A stretch of DNA of 64,000 nt from Paenibacillus contaminans (GTDB lineage: Bacteria; Bacillota; Bacilli; Paenibacillales; NBRC-103111): contig NZ_QMFB01000011.1 in the NCBI RefSeq assembly GCF_003285015.1, forward strand, positions 186,001 through 250,000, written 5' to 3'. Below are positions 28,811 through 37,670 of the stretch, one piece after another. The translations under genes and the position numbers were made by a program. The notes under the pieces are model-generated. The model did not search any database, had not been told where the DNA came from, and saw only the letters and a program-made list of their open reading frames with translations. Positions within the stretch are counted from its first letter, which is position 1. Every line of letters starts with the position of its first letter.

Positions 28811-29794
28811 TTACCATAGACTCGTTTCTCCTACCTTGCGGCTGATCCAGTTAGCGGAGTAGATGAAGATCAGACTGATGATTCCCATAAACAAATCGAT
28901 GGCCGACGCATAGCTGAAATTGCCTTGGACCAAACCGATCCGGTACACGTAAGTGCTTATGATATCCGCCGTTTCGTAGATCGCGGGGTTATACATTAAG
29001 AAGACCTTTTCGAAGCCGATCTCGAGCACCTTGCCGATATTCAAAATGAAGACGATGACAATTGCCGGCATAATGCCCGGAATCGTCACATGCCACAGCT
29101 TGCGCCAGCGGGTCGCGCCATCTATGTCGGCCGCCTCGTAAAGCGTCGGATCCACGGCCGTCAAAGCCGCCAAGTAAATGATCGTTTCCCAGCCGATATG
29201 CTGCCATATTTCCGACAACACGTAGATCGCGCGGAACATGCCCGGCTCCATCATGAAATTAACAGGCGCAAAGCCCAGCAGCTCAATCAGGTGATTCACA
29301 AGCCCGCCGGTAGGAGAGAGGAACATAATGACCATGCTCGCCACGATAACGTTGGAAATGAAGTGCGGCAGGTAGCTGACCGTTTGCACGAACTTTTTGA
29401 ACACGGCGTTCCGAACTTCGTTAAGCATAAGCGCCAACATGATCGGAGCCGGAAAGCCGAACACCAATTTATACAAGCCCAGCAAAAAAGTATTTCGTAT
29501 GAGGATAAAAAAATCGGGATTCTCGAAAAACATCCGGTAATATTTGAACCCTACCCAGTTGCTCGCCCAGATGCCTTTGAACACGTTGTAGTCTTTAAAA
29601 GTGATCACAAGCCCGAACATCGGAGCGTACCGGAATACCGCGTAATAAATCAGACAAGGCAGAAGCAGCAGCCACAAATATTTGCTTCTGTTCCACAGCT
29701 TGAATGCCGCCCTCCTGCGGGCGGCCGTCGGCTTGCGAGGAAAGGATAGTCCCAGCTCCTCTGCCGGATTCGTTTTCGTATGATCCATATTCAT
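28811..29794 (-). CDS. Sugar ABC transporter permease, LplB type, second cassette
   Basis: A 327-residue membrane protein. The start could be ATG 29794 or the in-frame ATG at 29788, which has better spacing from TTAGGGG. A hydrophilic ~35-residue N-terminus precedes the first helix (WLLLLPCLIYYAVFRYAPMFG). The EAA loop reads EAADIDGATRWRKLWHVTIP. It forms the channel with the LplC-type partner. The operon is divergent from the AraC regulator at 30011, its probable activator. Confidence 0.9.
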   Translation of the reverse strand: MNMDHTKTNPAEELGLSFPRKPTAARRRAAFKLWNRSKYLWLLLLPCLIYYAVFRYAPMFGLVITFKDYNVFKGIWASNWVGFKYYRMFFENPDFFILIRNTFLLGLYKLVFGFPAPIMLALMLNEVRNAVFKKFVQTVSYLPHFISNVIVASMVIMFLSPTGGLVNHLIELLGFAPVNFMMEPGMFRAIYVLSEIWQHIGWETIIYLAALTAVDPTLYEAADIDGATRWRKLWHVTIPGIMPAIVIVFILNIGKVLEIGFEKVFLMYNPAIYETADIISTYVYRIGLVQGNFSYASAIDLFMGIISLIFIYSANWISRKVGETSLW

Positions 29795-30010
29795 GTCCCC
29801 TAACCTGTGATAGGATCATCATAAACGCACCCCGCCGGAGAAATAAATCTGCATAATCCCGAAGAAACTCGCATTCAAACGGTTAGTATAAGGATTGTGT
29901 ACATATCCGATAAAATGCATATTGTAGGTTTTAGCCCGCTGCACGTAAAATGATTAAAAACGCCTGCTAAAAACGTTGCGCTAAATATATAGAGATACGG
30001 GGTTGACGAC
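29795..30010. promoter_or_regulatory. Divergent control region between second transporter operon and its AraC gene
   Basis: A 216-base AT-rich region between start codons of the leftward permease gene and the rightward regulator. It must hold both promoters and the regulator's binding site; I see no clear inverted repeat, and no confident -35/-10 pair. Confidence 0.4.
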
Positions 30011-32290
30011 ATGCTGGAGGAAATTGCATCCCGAACGATCAGGCCGAGGTCCCTGTTCGCCAAGCTTCTTACCGGATTCCTGGCAGTGATCTTCCTGCTC
30101 GTTGCCTTCAATTTCATATCTTCCTTCTATTTAAAAAATAAAATTCACGACGAAATCGTCAAATCCAACAGTCTCAGCATCAACCATACGGTCGAGGCAT
30201 ACGAGAACCATTTTCAGCTGACCAAAAACATGATCGCCAGCCTGAACCAAAACGAGCGTTGGACGGGAAATCTCAACATTCTTAGGCATGTTAAGGAAAA
30301 TAACGGATACAACAGCGTCGAGGATGTCAAAGCGGAGCTACGTACCTTATATTCGAACCCGTTCATGTTTTTCGAGAATCTGATCATTCATTTCCGGAAC
30401 GACGCCTACGTGCTGGAGAAGGACGGGACAAGCAGCTCGAGCGACATGTTCTCGAAATATTATTACAGCCCTTCGTACTCGGCCGACTTTTGGAACAAAC
30501 AGTTCGACGAGCGGACAAGCTTCCGCGTGCTGCCGGCCGCAAAGTTCACCGAGAAATCGATGGGGATCGAGAAGCAGAAAGGCATTCTTTTTCCGATCAT
30601 CGTCAAAACGATGCCCTATAACGACCTCTATTTCATCGTCATGCTCGACGCCCAAAAGCTGTTTCAGGCGCATCATATTTCGACCGACCAGAACTTTTAT
30701 ATTTTGGACCCTGCGGGAAGTCCGATCTATGCTTCCGCCGAAGACGCAAAGCTCGAGCCCTTGTCCGCCTCCGAAATGAGCAAAGAAGTGGTCAAGCAAG
30801 GGAACTTCTATTATTTTCTGAAAAAAGGAACGGAAACTGGTTTCACCTACGTCAGCGTAGTGCCGGCCGAAACCATCACCCTGCAGCTGGTGAAGCTGAA
30901 TTTGATCCTTATGTCGCTGCTTGCGGCCACTGTGGTGATCTGTATCGTCGCATCCGTCTTTTTCAGCCTGAATCTGAATAAGCCGGTTCGCAAAATCATC
31001 GAATCCATCAAGGATTGGGATCAAGGCGGCGCGCCTGTCCGCTCCAATCAAATCAGCGATTTCGATCTGATCAGCCGGAAGGTCAGCTCGATGCTCAAGA
31101 CGAACCAGGATATCAAGACGGATTTGAACAAAAAAACGTCCCTTCTTCGCAAATATGCGCTGACCGACAAGCTGAAAAATATTCACAGCAACCTGGCCGA
31201 AATACGGGATCTGGCCGACGCGAACATGCCCTTCGTGCTGATCATGATGGAGGTCACGTTCAAGGAACGGTTCCGCGAGCTGCAGATCGACGCCGACAAA
31301 GGCATTTATTACATCCGCGAGTATGTGGACAGCATTCTGCTGCAGACCTTCAAGGAATCGGTCACGTTTCAGATGGAGCAAAACCAAGTCATGTCGCTTA
31401 TTTTCGTGCCGGACGAAAACGCCGATATAAGCGCAAGCGTCGCGGAGCTCAAATCGCTGCTAGAGGTGGACCATCATCTGTATTTGGTCACGATAGCCGT
31501 TAGTTCGGTATACGGGGCGGGCGCGGAGTTCCACTCCGGTTATGAGGAAATCTCGTCGCTCCTGCGTCAGCGCAAGCTGCGCGACGAATCGCAGCTCATT
31601 TTCGGTGAAGACCGGAATGAAGCGGAGCCGATTCCTTTTACGGTTTCGATGGAGGAGGAATTTCATACAAGGCTGATGTCCGGCACGGTGGAGGCCATGC
31701 AGGAATGGATCAAGCGCAACCTCGGGCACATGCAGAAAAAGGGCTCGCCTGTGGAGCAATACCGGCAGTTTGCCAGAGATGTAGCCGCCCAGCTGGAAAA
31801 ATCGTTGCTGCGCCTGAATGTGCCGGCCTCCGCAAGAAACGGCTTGACGAAGCCTTCCCTGGAGCCGCTTCGGGGCTTTTACAGTACGGAGCAATATGAG
31901 GAATGGTTCTACTTGCTGCTCGCGCCGGCCATCCATCTGATCCAGCAAAAATCGGACGATCAAGACCCGATCACCCGTTTCGTCATGGATTATTTGGACC
32001 GGCACCTGCACGAGGATATCAATCTCGACATTATGGCGGATAAACTAAATATAACGTCCGGCTACTTGTCGACCTATTTCAAGGAAAAGACCGGGATGAA
32101 CTTCAGCGATTACCTGAACGATCTGCGCGTCCAGCGGGCCAAAGCTCTGCTGTTGAATGTGGAGCTGAAAATTCAAGAGGTGGCCGCCCTCGTCGGCTAT
32201 CAGAATGTGAACTCGTTCATCCGCATGTTCAAGCGCTATTCGGGCGTCACGCCCGGGGAGTACCGGAAGAAGGCGGATTCTTACGGGTGA
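30011..32290 (+). CDS. AraC-family regulator with extracellular sensor region, second cassette
   Basis: A 759-residue protein: membrane segment at about 19-40 (TGFLAVIFLLVAFNFISSFY), extracellular sensor region to about 290, second membrane segment around 295-320 (LILMSLLAATVVICIVASVFFS), linker, and C-terminal AraC domain (from about 650: DINLDIMADKLNITSGYLS ... VAALVGYQNVNSFIRMFKRY). The ATG at 30011 lacks a strong SD, so the start is the least certain part. Divergence from the permease operon points to local control of that importer in response to an outside ligand. Confidence 0.85.
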   Translation: MLEEIASRTIRPRSLFAKLLTGFLAVIFLLVAFNFISSFYLKNKIHDEIVKSNSLSINHTVEAYENHFQLTKNMIASLNQNERWTGNLNILRHVKENNGYNSVEDVKAELRTLYSNPFMFFENLIIHFRNDAYVLEKDGTSSSSDMFSKYYYSPSYSADFWNKQFDERTSFRVLPAAKFTEKSMGIEKQKGILFPIIVKTMPYNDLYFIVMLDAQKLFQAHHISTDQNFYILDPAGSPIYASAEDAKLEPLSASEMSKEVVKQGNFYYFLKKGTETGFTYVSVVPAETITLQLVKLNLILMSLLAATVVICIVASVFFSLNLNKPVRKIIESIKDWDQGGAPVRSNQISDFDLISRKVSSMLKTNQDIKTDLNKKTSLLRKYALTDKLKNIHSNLAEIRDLADANMPFVLIMMEVTFKERFRELQIDADKGIYYIREYVDSILLQTFKESVTFQMEQNQVMSLIFVPDENADISASVAELKSLLEVDHHLYLVTIAVSSVYGAGAEFHSGYEEISSLLRQRKLRDESQLIFGEDRNEAEPIPFTVSMEEEFHTRLMSGTVEAMQEWIKRNLGHMQKKGSPVEQYRQFARDVAAQLEKSLLRLNVPASARNGLTKPSLEPLRGFYSTEQYEEWFYLLLAPAIHLIQQKSDDQDPITRFVMDYLDRHLHEDINLDIMADKLNITSGYLSTYFKEKTGMNFSDYLNDLRVQRAKALLLNVELKIQEVAALVGYQNVNSFIRMFKRYSGVTPGEYRKKADSYG

Positions 32291-32308
32291 GCGGGGGAAG
32301 GGGTTGCA

Positions 32309-32420
32309 CCAATCTAGAGAGGAAGCAGCCGACTATGGCTGGCGGCACCGATTGGGGCATGAAATCGTCGATTAAGTTGAACCAATCTAGACAGGAAACA
32401 GCCGACTAAGTTGAACCAAT
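32309..32420 (+). repeat. Direct repeats ending in GTTGAACCAAT
   Basis: CCAATCTAGA-G/C-AGGAA-G/A-CAGCCGACTA occurs at about 32309-32335 and again at 32382-32407, and TTGAACCAAT recurs at 32374 and 32411. The last copy forms the left end of the large palindrome 32408-32600. No gene is seen between 32291 and 32748. Confidence 0.65.
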
Positions 32421-32600
32421 GACATGGGAGTTCACCTTGCATTCCGAAAGGGATTGCCTTGCCGCTTCAAACATCTTGTTTTGCGTTTCTCTCATTGGAT
32501 GGGCCTTCGGAAGGGTGAAACGCAAAGCCAAAACTCGCTGCAAGGCAATTCCCTTTCTCCATTCCATTCTGTCTCCCTTGATGTTTTTATGGTTCAACTT
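32408..32600. repeat. ~193-bp imperfect palindrome with AAGTTGAACCA terminal inverted repeats
   Basis: Left end AAGTTGAACCA (32408-32418) is the exact inverse of 32590-32600. Inside, GAAAGGGATTGCCTTGC (32446-32462) pairs with 32540-32557 with one bulge, and TTTGCGTTTC (about 32480-32489) pairs with GAAACGCAAA (32517-32526). It resembles a MITE or a long structured RNA; no coding frame of note. Confidence 0.7.
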
Positions 32601-32666
32601 ATTTTAGAAGGCGATGCAGCTTTGGTTTGAGCGCAGCGCTTCCGATCGACCGCCGTCATACACGAA

Positions 32667-32695
32667 GCCCCGCGGCGTGGAACTGCGCGCGGGGC
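32667..32695 (-). terminator. GC-rich hairpin downstream of ribulokinase gene
   Basis: GCCCCGCG (32667-32674) pairs with CGCGGGGC (32688-32695). It lies about 55 bases past the ribulokinase stop but has no T-tract, so termination is only possible. Confidence 0.35.
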
Positions 32696-32748
32696 GAAAT
32701 TTGAGCTCACATTACAAACCGCAGCAAGCGAAGTTTCGAAATCGCGGC

Positions 32749-34422
32749 TCATCCGTTCTGCTCAAGCTTGATCCGTTTAAGCTCCTGCATCACCCGGAAG
32801 CCTCCCCGGCCGAACAGATCGTGCAGCCGGCAGTACTCCCGGTACAGCTCGTCGTACACGGCCTTATGCTCGGGATTAGGCCGGAACGTTTCCTCACGCA
32901 CTTTGGCCATGCGGACGGCTGCCTCCGCGATATCGGCGCAGCCCCCTCGCTCCGAACCTGCGGCGACGGCGCCGAACATCGCTGCGCCAAGCGCCGTCGT
33001 TTGCGACGAAGCGGCGACCTTGATCTCGCGCCCCGTAACGTCGGCGAAAATTTGCATGAGCAGGCGGTTGCGCCGGGGCAAGCCGCCGCAGGCAAAAAGC
33101 TCATGCATGGCAACTCCCGAAGCCTCGAAGGCTTCGATAATTTTGCGCGTGCCGAAGGCGGTCGCCTCCAATAAAGCGCGGTAGATGTCCTCCGGCTTCG
33201 TTTGAAGCGTCATGCCGACGACCAGCCCGCTCAAATCCGTCTCCGCGAGAACGGAGCGGTTCCCGTTCCACCAATCGAGCGCGAGCAGGCCATGCCCGCC
33301 GGGCTTCTGCCGCGCGGCTTCGCGCTCCAGCCAAACATGAACGCTAATCCCTTCGCCGTCGGAGCTCTCCTGCACATATGCGGGAACGGCGTGACCGACA
33401 AACCAGCCGAACAGATCGCCTACAGCCGGCTGTCCCGCCTCGTAGCCGTAAAGTCCGGGGATAATCCCGTCCTCGACGACGCCTCTGACGCCTTCAACCG
33501 CCGCTTCCTTGTCGCTAAGCATCATGTGGCAGAGCGAAGTGCCCATGGCCATGACCATTTGGCCCGGCTTAACGGCTCCCGATCCGGGAACGCCGGCATG
33601 CGCATCGATGACGGCAACCGCCACCGCCGTCCCCGGCAGCAAGCCCGTCAACGCTGCCGCTTCCTCCGTCAACCCGCCCGCTTTCGTCCCGATCGGACGC
33701 ACCTCGCCCGACAGCTTCGTTTCGGCCAACCTTTCGAGTCTGGGGTCAAGCGTTTTCAAGAAAGAAGGGGACGGATATCCATCCGTCTTGTGCCAGAACG
33801 CTTTATACCCCGCGCTGCAGCCGCTTCGCACCGGATTGCCCGTCAGCCGGTACACGATCCAATCGCCGGCCTCCATAAATCGATGCGCCGTCTCATAAAT
33901 GTGCGGCGCCTCGTTTAATGTCTGCCATATCTTAGCCAGCATCCATTCGGAAGAGCCCTTTCCGCCGTAACGACCCAGGAAGGTCTCGCCTCTGGCCGCT
34001 GCCAGTTCGTCGATACGCGCCGATTCCTCTTCTGCGGCATGATGCTTCCACAGCTTGACGTACGCATGCGGCTCATCCCGGTAAGCATCCTGCATGCAGA
34101 GGGGCGTCCCCCGCTCATCAACCGGGAGCATGGTGCAGGACGTAAAGTCGACGCCGATACCGACCACTTGCCCCGGGCCGACTCCGGAGGCGCGCAAAAC
34201 CTGGGGTACGGAATGTCTCAGCACCTCCAAGTAATCGCCGGGATGCTGGATCGTCCAATCCGGCTCCAGCCGTTTTCCGCTCCCTGGCAGCCGCTCCATC
34301 ATGACTCCGTGTGCATACCGGGTTTCATGATCGGCGATTTCATCTCCGTTGTCCGCATCCACAAGCACGACTCTGCCCGACTCCGTACCGAAATCGATCC
34401 CGATCACATATCGTTTTTCCAT
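32749..34422 (-). CDS. araB: Ribulokinase (FGGY family)
   Basis: A 557-residue protein (E. coli AraB is 566), started at ATG 34422 after AGGAGGAACGGC; the frame opens further upstream but without family sequence. It begins with the FGGY phosphate-binding strand YVIGIDFGTESGRVVLVDAD, has VDFTSCTMLPVD, MGTSLCHMMLS and the late ATP-binding CGGLPRRNRLLMQIFADVTG. The enzyme phosphorylates ribulose to ribulose 5-phosphate using ATP in the cytoplasm. No araA or araD isomerase/epimerase is near. The upstream genes on the same strand (glycerophosphodiesterase-like, TarJ-like dehydrogenase, DeoR) suggest a role in pentitol or pentulose use rather than a classic arabinose operon. Confidence 0.92.
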   Translation of the reverse strand: MEKRYVIGIDFGTESGRVVLVDADNGDEIADHETRYAHGVMMERLPGSGKRLEPDWTIQHPGDYLEVLRHSVPQVLRASGVGPGQVVGIGVDFTSCTMLPVDERGTPLCMQDAYRDEPHAYVKLWKHHAAEEESARIDELAAARGETFLGRYGGKGSSEWMLAKIWQTLNEAPHIYETAHRFMEAGDWIVYRLTGNPVRSGCSAGYKAFWHKTDGYPSPSFLKTLDPRLERLAETKLSGEVRPIGTKAGGLTEEAAALTGLLPGTAVAVAVIDAHAGVPGSGAVKPGQMVMAMGTSLCHMMLSDKEAAVEGVRGVVEDGIIPGLYGYEAGQPAVGDLFGWFVGHAVPAYVQESSDGEGISVHVWLEREAARQKPGGHGLLALDWWNGNRSVLAETDLSGLVVGMTLQTKPEDIYRALLEATAFGTRKIIEAFEASGVAMHELFACGGLPRRNRLLMQIFADVTGREIKVAASSQTTALGAAMFGAVAAGSERGGCADIAEAAVRMAKVREETFRPNPEHKAVYDELYREYCRLHDLFGRGGFRVMQELKRIKLEQNG

Positions 34423-34667
34423 GCCGTTCCTCCTTTTTTTCGAGCTGCGCAGCTCCCCTACCGCACTACACGGGGCTTCAGCCTCAATGTGTTGACGCCG
34501 CATGACAGCGGTCAATCCCCTGCAGCGCTGCGCTGCACCTACGTCAGCTTGCCGATCGCCCTTTGATCGTAGTAACCCGCATGCTGTCATCGGAAGATAG
34601 CTCTATCTGTATGTTCAACGATACTCCTGATGAGCGTTTGCCAGCAAAGTGAAGAGCTCCCATTCGT
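34423..34667. other. Gap upstream of araB with a perfect 14-bp palindrome
   Basis: GAGCTGCGCAGCTC at 34442-34455 is a perfect palindrome lying just upstream of the araB SD, so it could be an operator or a stem affecting ribosome access. No gene or clear promoter is otherwise visible. Confidence 0.4.
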
Positions 34668-34705
34668 ACAGCAAAAACAGGAGCGCCGGCTCCCGTTTTT
34701 GCTGT
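34668..34705. terminator. Bidirectional-looking terminator after the glycerophosphodiesterase-like gene
   Basis: ACAGCAAAAAC-A-GGAGC pairs with GCTCC-C-GTTTTTGCTGT around GCCG. On the minus strand it follows the gene ending at 34747 and supplies a TGTTTTTGC tract. Confidence 0.75.
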
Positions 34706-34746
34706 GCCCAATTCAAAACCCCTCCGCCACAAACCTTTATTCACGG

Positions 34747-35556
34747 CTATCCATGCCCGCGCCAAGCGTTCACGCATTGCAGGAACCGGGCGGGCTCGTC
34801 GGTCGCGTACCAGCGAATGCCCAGCGACAACAGCCGGCTTATCGACCGCTCGTTAAACCGGAACGGCAGCACCTCCAGATCGACGTCGACCTTGGCCGTT
34901 TCCGCCAAAGCATATTGGAGAAACTCGATGTCAATTTCGTACGGCCATTGTTCGCCGCTATCCCCATTCAAATGAATCTGCACCTGATCGACACCTCGAA
35001 AGCCGGATTCGAGCGCGGATTGAAACGTATTTTTGATCCTCTCCGGATCTCCGCCAACCCAAAGCATGCTCTTGACACCTTCGGCAATCCGCTTCATTTC
35101 GATGCAATTATTCTGAATATTATGCGTAAAAATAACTTGCCGGTTGACGCCGTATTGATCGATCAAAGCACCGAGCTGCCGCAAATCGACGTCCTTGAGA
35201 TCAAGGTAAGCCATATGCTCCGGCCGGCCTTGCATCTCTAGGAACATGTCCTCCAGTGCGGGCACTCTCTCGCCTCTGAACTTCTCGTCGAACTTCGCGC
35301 CCGCATCCCACTTGGACACTTCCTCGAAGGTCAATTCCGAGACCGGAATATCCTTGATTTCGTCGGGAGCCAGCGTCGTACGCGCCAAAGTGGCATCGTG
35401 CAAACAGACGATGACCCCGTCCTTCGTCGAACGGACATCCGCCTCGGGGATGCCTCCTAGCCCCCATGCATAGCGGTTCGCTCCCATCGTATTGTCGGGC
35501 GCTTCGTACTCCCCGCCTCCCCGGTGCGCCTGCCAGCTGATGATTGCATTGTTCAT
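34747..35556 (-). CDS. Glycerophosphodiester phosphodiesterase-family protein
   Basis: A 269-residue protein, no signal peptide, so cytoplasmic. ATG 35556 has GGAG eight bases upstream; an upstream GTG at 35565 is too close to that site. GDPD-fold residues are present: H11-R12 of the AHRG motif, E38 and D40 in PEADVRSTKDG, and H53 in CLHD. The usual PENT glutamate is Asp here (PDNT, D21), a conservative change at a metal ligand. The family hydrolyses glycerophosphodiesters to glycerol 3-phosphate and an alcohol. The position next to ribulokinase and a TarJ-like dehydrogenase suggests a glycerophospho-pentitol or teichoic-acid fragment as substrate, which is inference. Confidence 0.85.
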   Translation of the reverse strand: MNNAIISWQAHRGGGEYEAPDNTMGANRYAWGLGGIPEADVRSTKDGVIVCLHDATLARTTLAPDEIKDIPVSELTFEEVSKWDAGAKFDEKFRGERVPALEDMFLEMQGRPEHMAYLDLKDVDLRQLGALIDQYGVNRQVIFTHNIQNNCIEMKRIAEGVKSMLWVGGDPERIKNTFQSALESGFRGVDQVQIHLNGDSGEQWPYEIDIEFLQYALAETAKVDVDLEVLPFRFNERSISRLLSLGIRWYATDEPARFLQCVNAWRGHG

Positions 35557-35735
35557 GAACGCCACTCCAATCTGCGACCATTTTCTTCAAAAATAAAGCG
35601 AAGCCTTCGCCGCTCCGCAGTTCCACCGCCGGCCTTTTGCCTAGAAAGGCGGCCATCTTATCCATGCCGCTAGATCGAAATCGAATCCTAGAAGCTTTCA
35701 ACTCTTAAACGATAGGCTTAATAAGGGATGAAGGA

Positions 35736-36109
35736 CAGTTGATTATGTATTGGATAATCGTCGCCATCAATTCGGATGTATGCTCCATGCCGCCGATGAC
35801 TTGTGTCCTGAAGAAATAATAAGGAAAAGTTTACTGTTCATAAGGCAAACCTCACTAACTCTCGCCGATACCCCATGTTCTGGAGGCATAATGAGGAAAA
35901 GGTTATTAATAATGAGGCAATCCTTATTATTTCTCAACCGCAACCCGTGTTCCGGCGTGTTCATGAGGCAAACGTAACTATTAGTGAGGCAAACGAAATT
36001 GATAGTTTCGTTTGCCTCACTAACGGGCGAGAACGAGCATTTTACCGGTTGAATAGTGAGGACAGCCTCATGAACAATAAGGTTTTCTCCACTACGCACA
36101 CGGTCCAGG
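35736..36109. repeat. GTGAGGCAAAC modular repeat element, copy 3 (expanded)
   Basis: About 374 bp, the longest of three copies. It carries an extra internal module of roughly 75 bp (about 35886-35966) that duplicates the neighbouring module (CCCATGTTCTGG.. / CCCGTGTTCCGG..). The perfect 15-bp hairpin GTGAGGCAAACGAAA (35984-35998) pairs with 36006-36020. The gap 35557-36233 holds this element and the short direct repeats after it, and no gene. Confidence 0.85.
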
Positions 36110-36146
36110 CATAACGGTGGTACTTCATTAAGCTACCAAACATCTA

Positions 36147-36184
36147 TCTCTATCGTGTACAATTTTTGTCTCTATGTGTACAAT
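36147..36184 (+). repeat. Tandem CTCTATnGTGTACAAT direct repeat
   Basis: CTCTATCGTGTACAAT (36147-36162) and CTCTATGTGTACAAT (36170-36184) differ by one deleted base and have a 23-base period. They lie just beyond the 3' end of the dehydrogenase gene. Role unknown. Confidence 0.6.
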
Positions 36185-36233
36185 ATAAGGGCAAATTGTT
36201 TTTCTCTATGATACTGGGCGGTTTCAACGGGGG

Positions 36234-37328
36234 CTACCATTGAAACGACAGTATCTTTTTTTTCCACTCGCGGTGCGAGGCCGCTTCGTTCATCGCTTCT
36301 ATAAAATGCTCTACCGCCGATACGTTCTCGTATCGCTCCGGCAGCAGCTGCCGCAAAGTGGCCTGGCATTCCTGGCTTCGCATCGCTTGCAATACTTGGA
36401 TAAAATCGTCCGAGGTGCTTCGGCTGCTGCCGATCAGCGTAATACCTTTCTCCAGCACATCCCGCGTATTGATCGGGACGCGTTCCTCGGTAACGCCCAT
36501 CAGGATCAGAATGCCTCCCGGATTAAGCAGCTCGATCGCTTGATTTACCGCGCTTTCGCTAAAACGTCCGCCTGTGCATTCCACGGCGATGTCCACACCC
36601 GGGGAGTTCCCGAAATCGTAATTCTGCACCAGCGCCCTGTCGGCAAAACCGAATTCGTTCAGCTTCTCCGGCATTGCGCCGAAAACCTGCAAACGGTCGC
36701 CGCCCAAGCCGTACACATGATGCAGCATCGCAGCGGTCAAGAAGCCGACCGGGCCATCGCCGAAGACGGCTGCACGCGCTCTGGACAACCGCTCGCCAAC
36801 CTTGCTCAGCGCCTGGTACGACACGGAGCATAGCTCGGACAAAACCGCGATTTCATCAGGAATGTCGTCCGGTACTGGGACGGCGCATGCCGCAGGGACG
36901 ACAAGCCGATTTTGCGCGATGCCGTCGGTTCCGCTGGCGAGGAAACGTCCCCTCGTACAGTAATTGTCCCCAAGTCCTTCCCGGCACACGGGGCAACATG
37001 ATTCCGCCGTCTTCCCCTCCAGCAAATAGCCGGGGAGATTCGGCACGATCACGACCCGCTGTCCCGGCGTCAACCTGCTGTCTCCGCTTTGAACAACAAA
37101 ACCGATGCCCTCATGAATGAGCGCCATCGGCAGCTTCCGAGCCATCGCCTCAGGTCTTCGCTGGCCGGTAAAATACCGCAAATCCGCATGGCAGATACTG
37201 CCCAATGACGGCTCTACGACGACATGGCCTGCGGGAACCGGATGCTCCAGCATCGTCTCCTCCACTACGCCGGCCCGGACCAGCCGATATGCACGGGAAT
37301 GCACGGCATTATTTTTTTCCTTCAACAA
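36234..37328 (-). CDS. TarJ-like zinc alcohol dehydrogenase (ribitol-5-phosphate dehydrogenase-like)
   Basis: A 364-residue medium-chain dehydrogenase. The start is TTG 37328 or the adjacent TTG 37325, both downstream of AGGAGGTGATATT. Catalytic zinc ligands are visible in SICHADLRY (C46) and ALIHEGIG (H72, E73); a four-cysteine structural-zinc loop lies at C111, C112, C115 and C124, and FGDGPVGFL marks the Rossmann fold. SICHADLRYFTGQRRPE and EKGITLIGSSRS are closely similar to TarJ, which reduces ribulose 5-phosphate to ribitol 5-phosphate with NADPH. No TarI cytidylyltransferase is adjacent, so a catabolic role on ribitol 5-phosphate is equally possible. A short ORF overlaps its start. Confidence 0.75.
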   Translation of the reverse strand: MLKEKNNAVHSRAYRLVRAGVVEETMLEHPVPAGHVVVEPSLGSICHADLRYFTGQRRPEAMARKLPMALIHEGIGFVVQSGDSRLTPGQRVVIVPNLPGYLLEGKTAESCCPVCREGLGDNYCTRGRFLASGTDGIAQNRLVVPAACAVPVPDDIPDEIAVLSELCSVSYQALSKVGERLSRARAAVFGDGPVGFLTAAMLHHVYGLGGDRLQVFGAMPEKLNEFGFADRALVQNYDFGNSPGVDIAVECTGGRFSESAVNQAIELLNPGGILILMGVTEERVPINTRDVLEKGITLIGSSRSTSDDFIQVLQAMRSQECQATLRQLLPERYENVSAVEHFIEAMNEAASHREWKKKILSFQW

Positions 37329-37456
37329 AATATCACCTCCTTTCCCGGCCTACCCGGACTACCGGCGGTATCGGGAACACAGGTTAACGATCGCTGCAAA
37401 TTTGCCAATTTAACGTCGGCCACTATCGGAACGAACCATGGATTTGTTATTGCCAT
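37322..37456 (-). CDS. Possible 44-residue leader ORF overlapping the dehydrogenase start
   Basis: ATG 37456 follows AGGAGGAG at a long spacing (about 12 bases). The frame (MAITNPWFVPIVADVKLANL...) ends with a TGA that overlaps the TTG start codons of the dehydrogenase, so it could be a translationally coupled leader. No similarity recognised. It may equally be chance; the rest of the gap 37457-37670 shows nothing clear. Confidence 0.25.
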   Translation of the reverse strand: MAITNPWFVPIVADVKLANLQRSLTCVPDTAGSPGRPGKEVIFC

Positions 37457-37670
37457 GTACAGGCGTAACTCCTCCTATTTTTAGGCCCATGAAGCCGCTT
37501 CAATTCGTTAGAACCACAGCAAGTCCTCAATTACGCGCGTAAGCGCCTTAGGATTCGTCCACTTTTGTCAGCCTTGCCACATCAGCTTCGCTAGCTCACG
37601 GAAAGCTGGTGACGAAAACTGTCGGCGATCGGTCGGCTTAACGCCCACCCCGGCGCGATCCCAGCACCGG

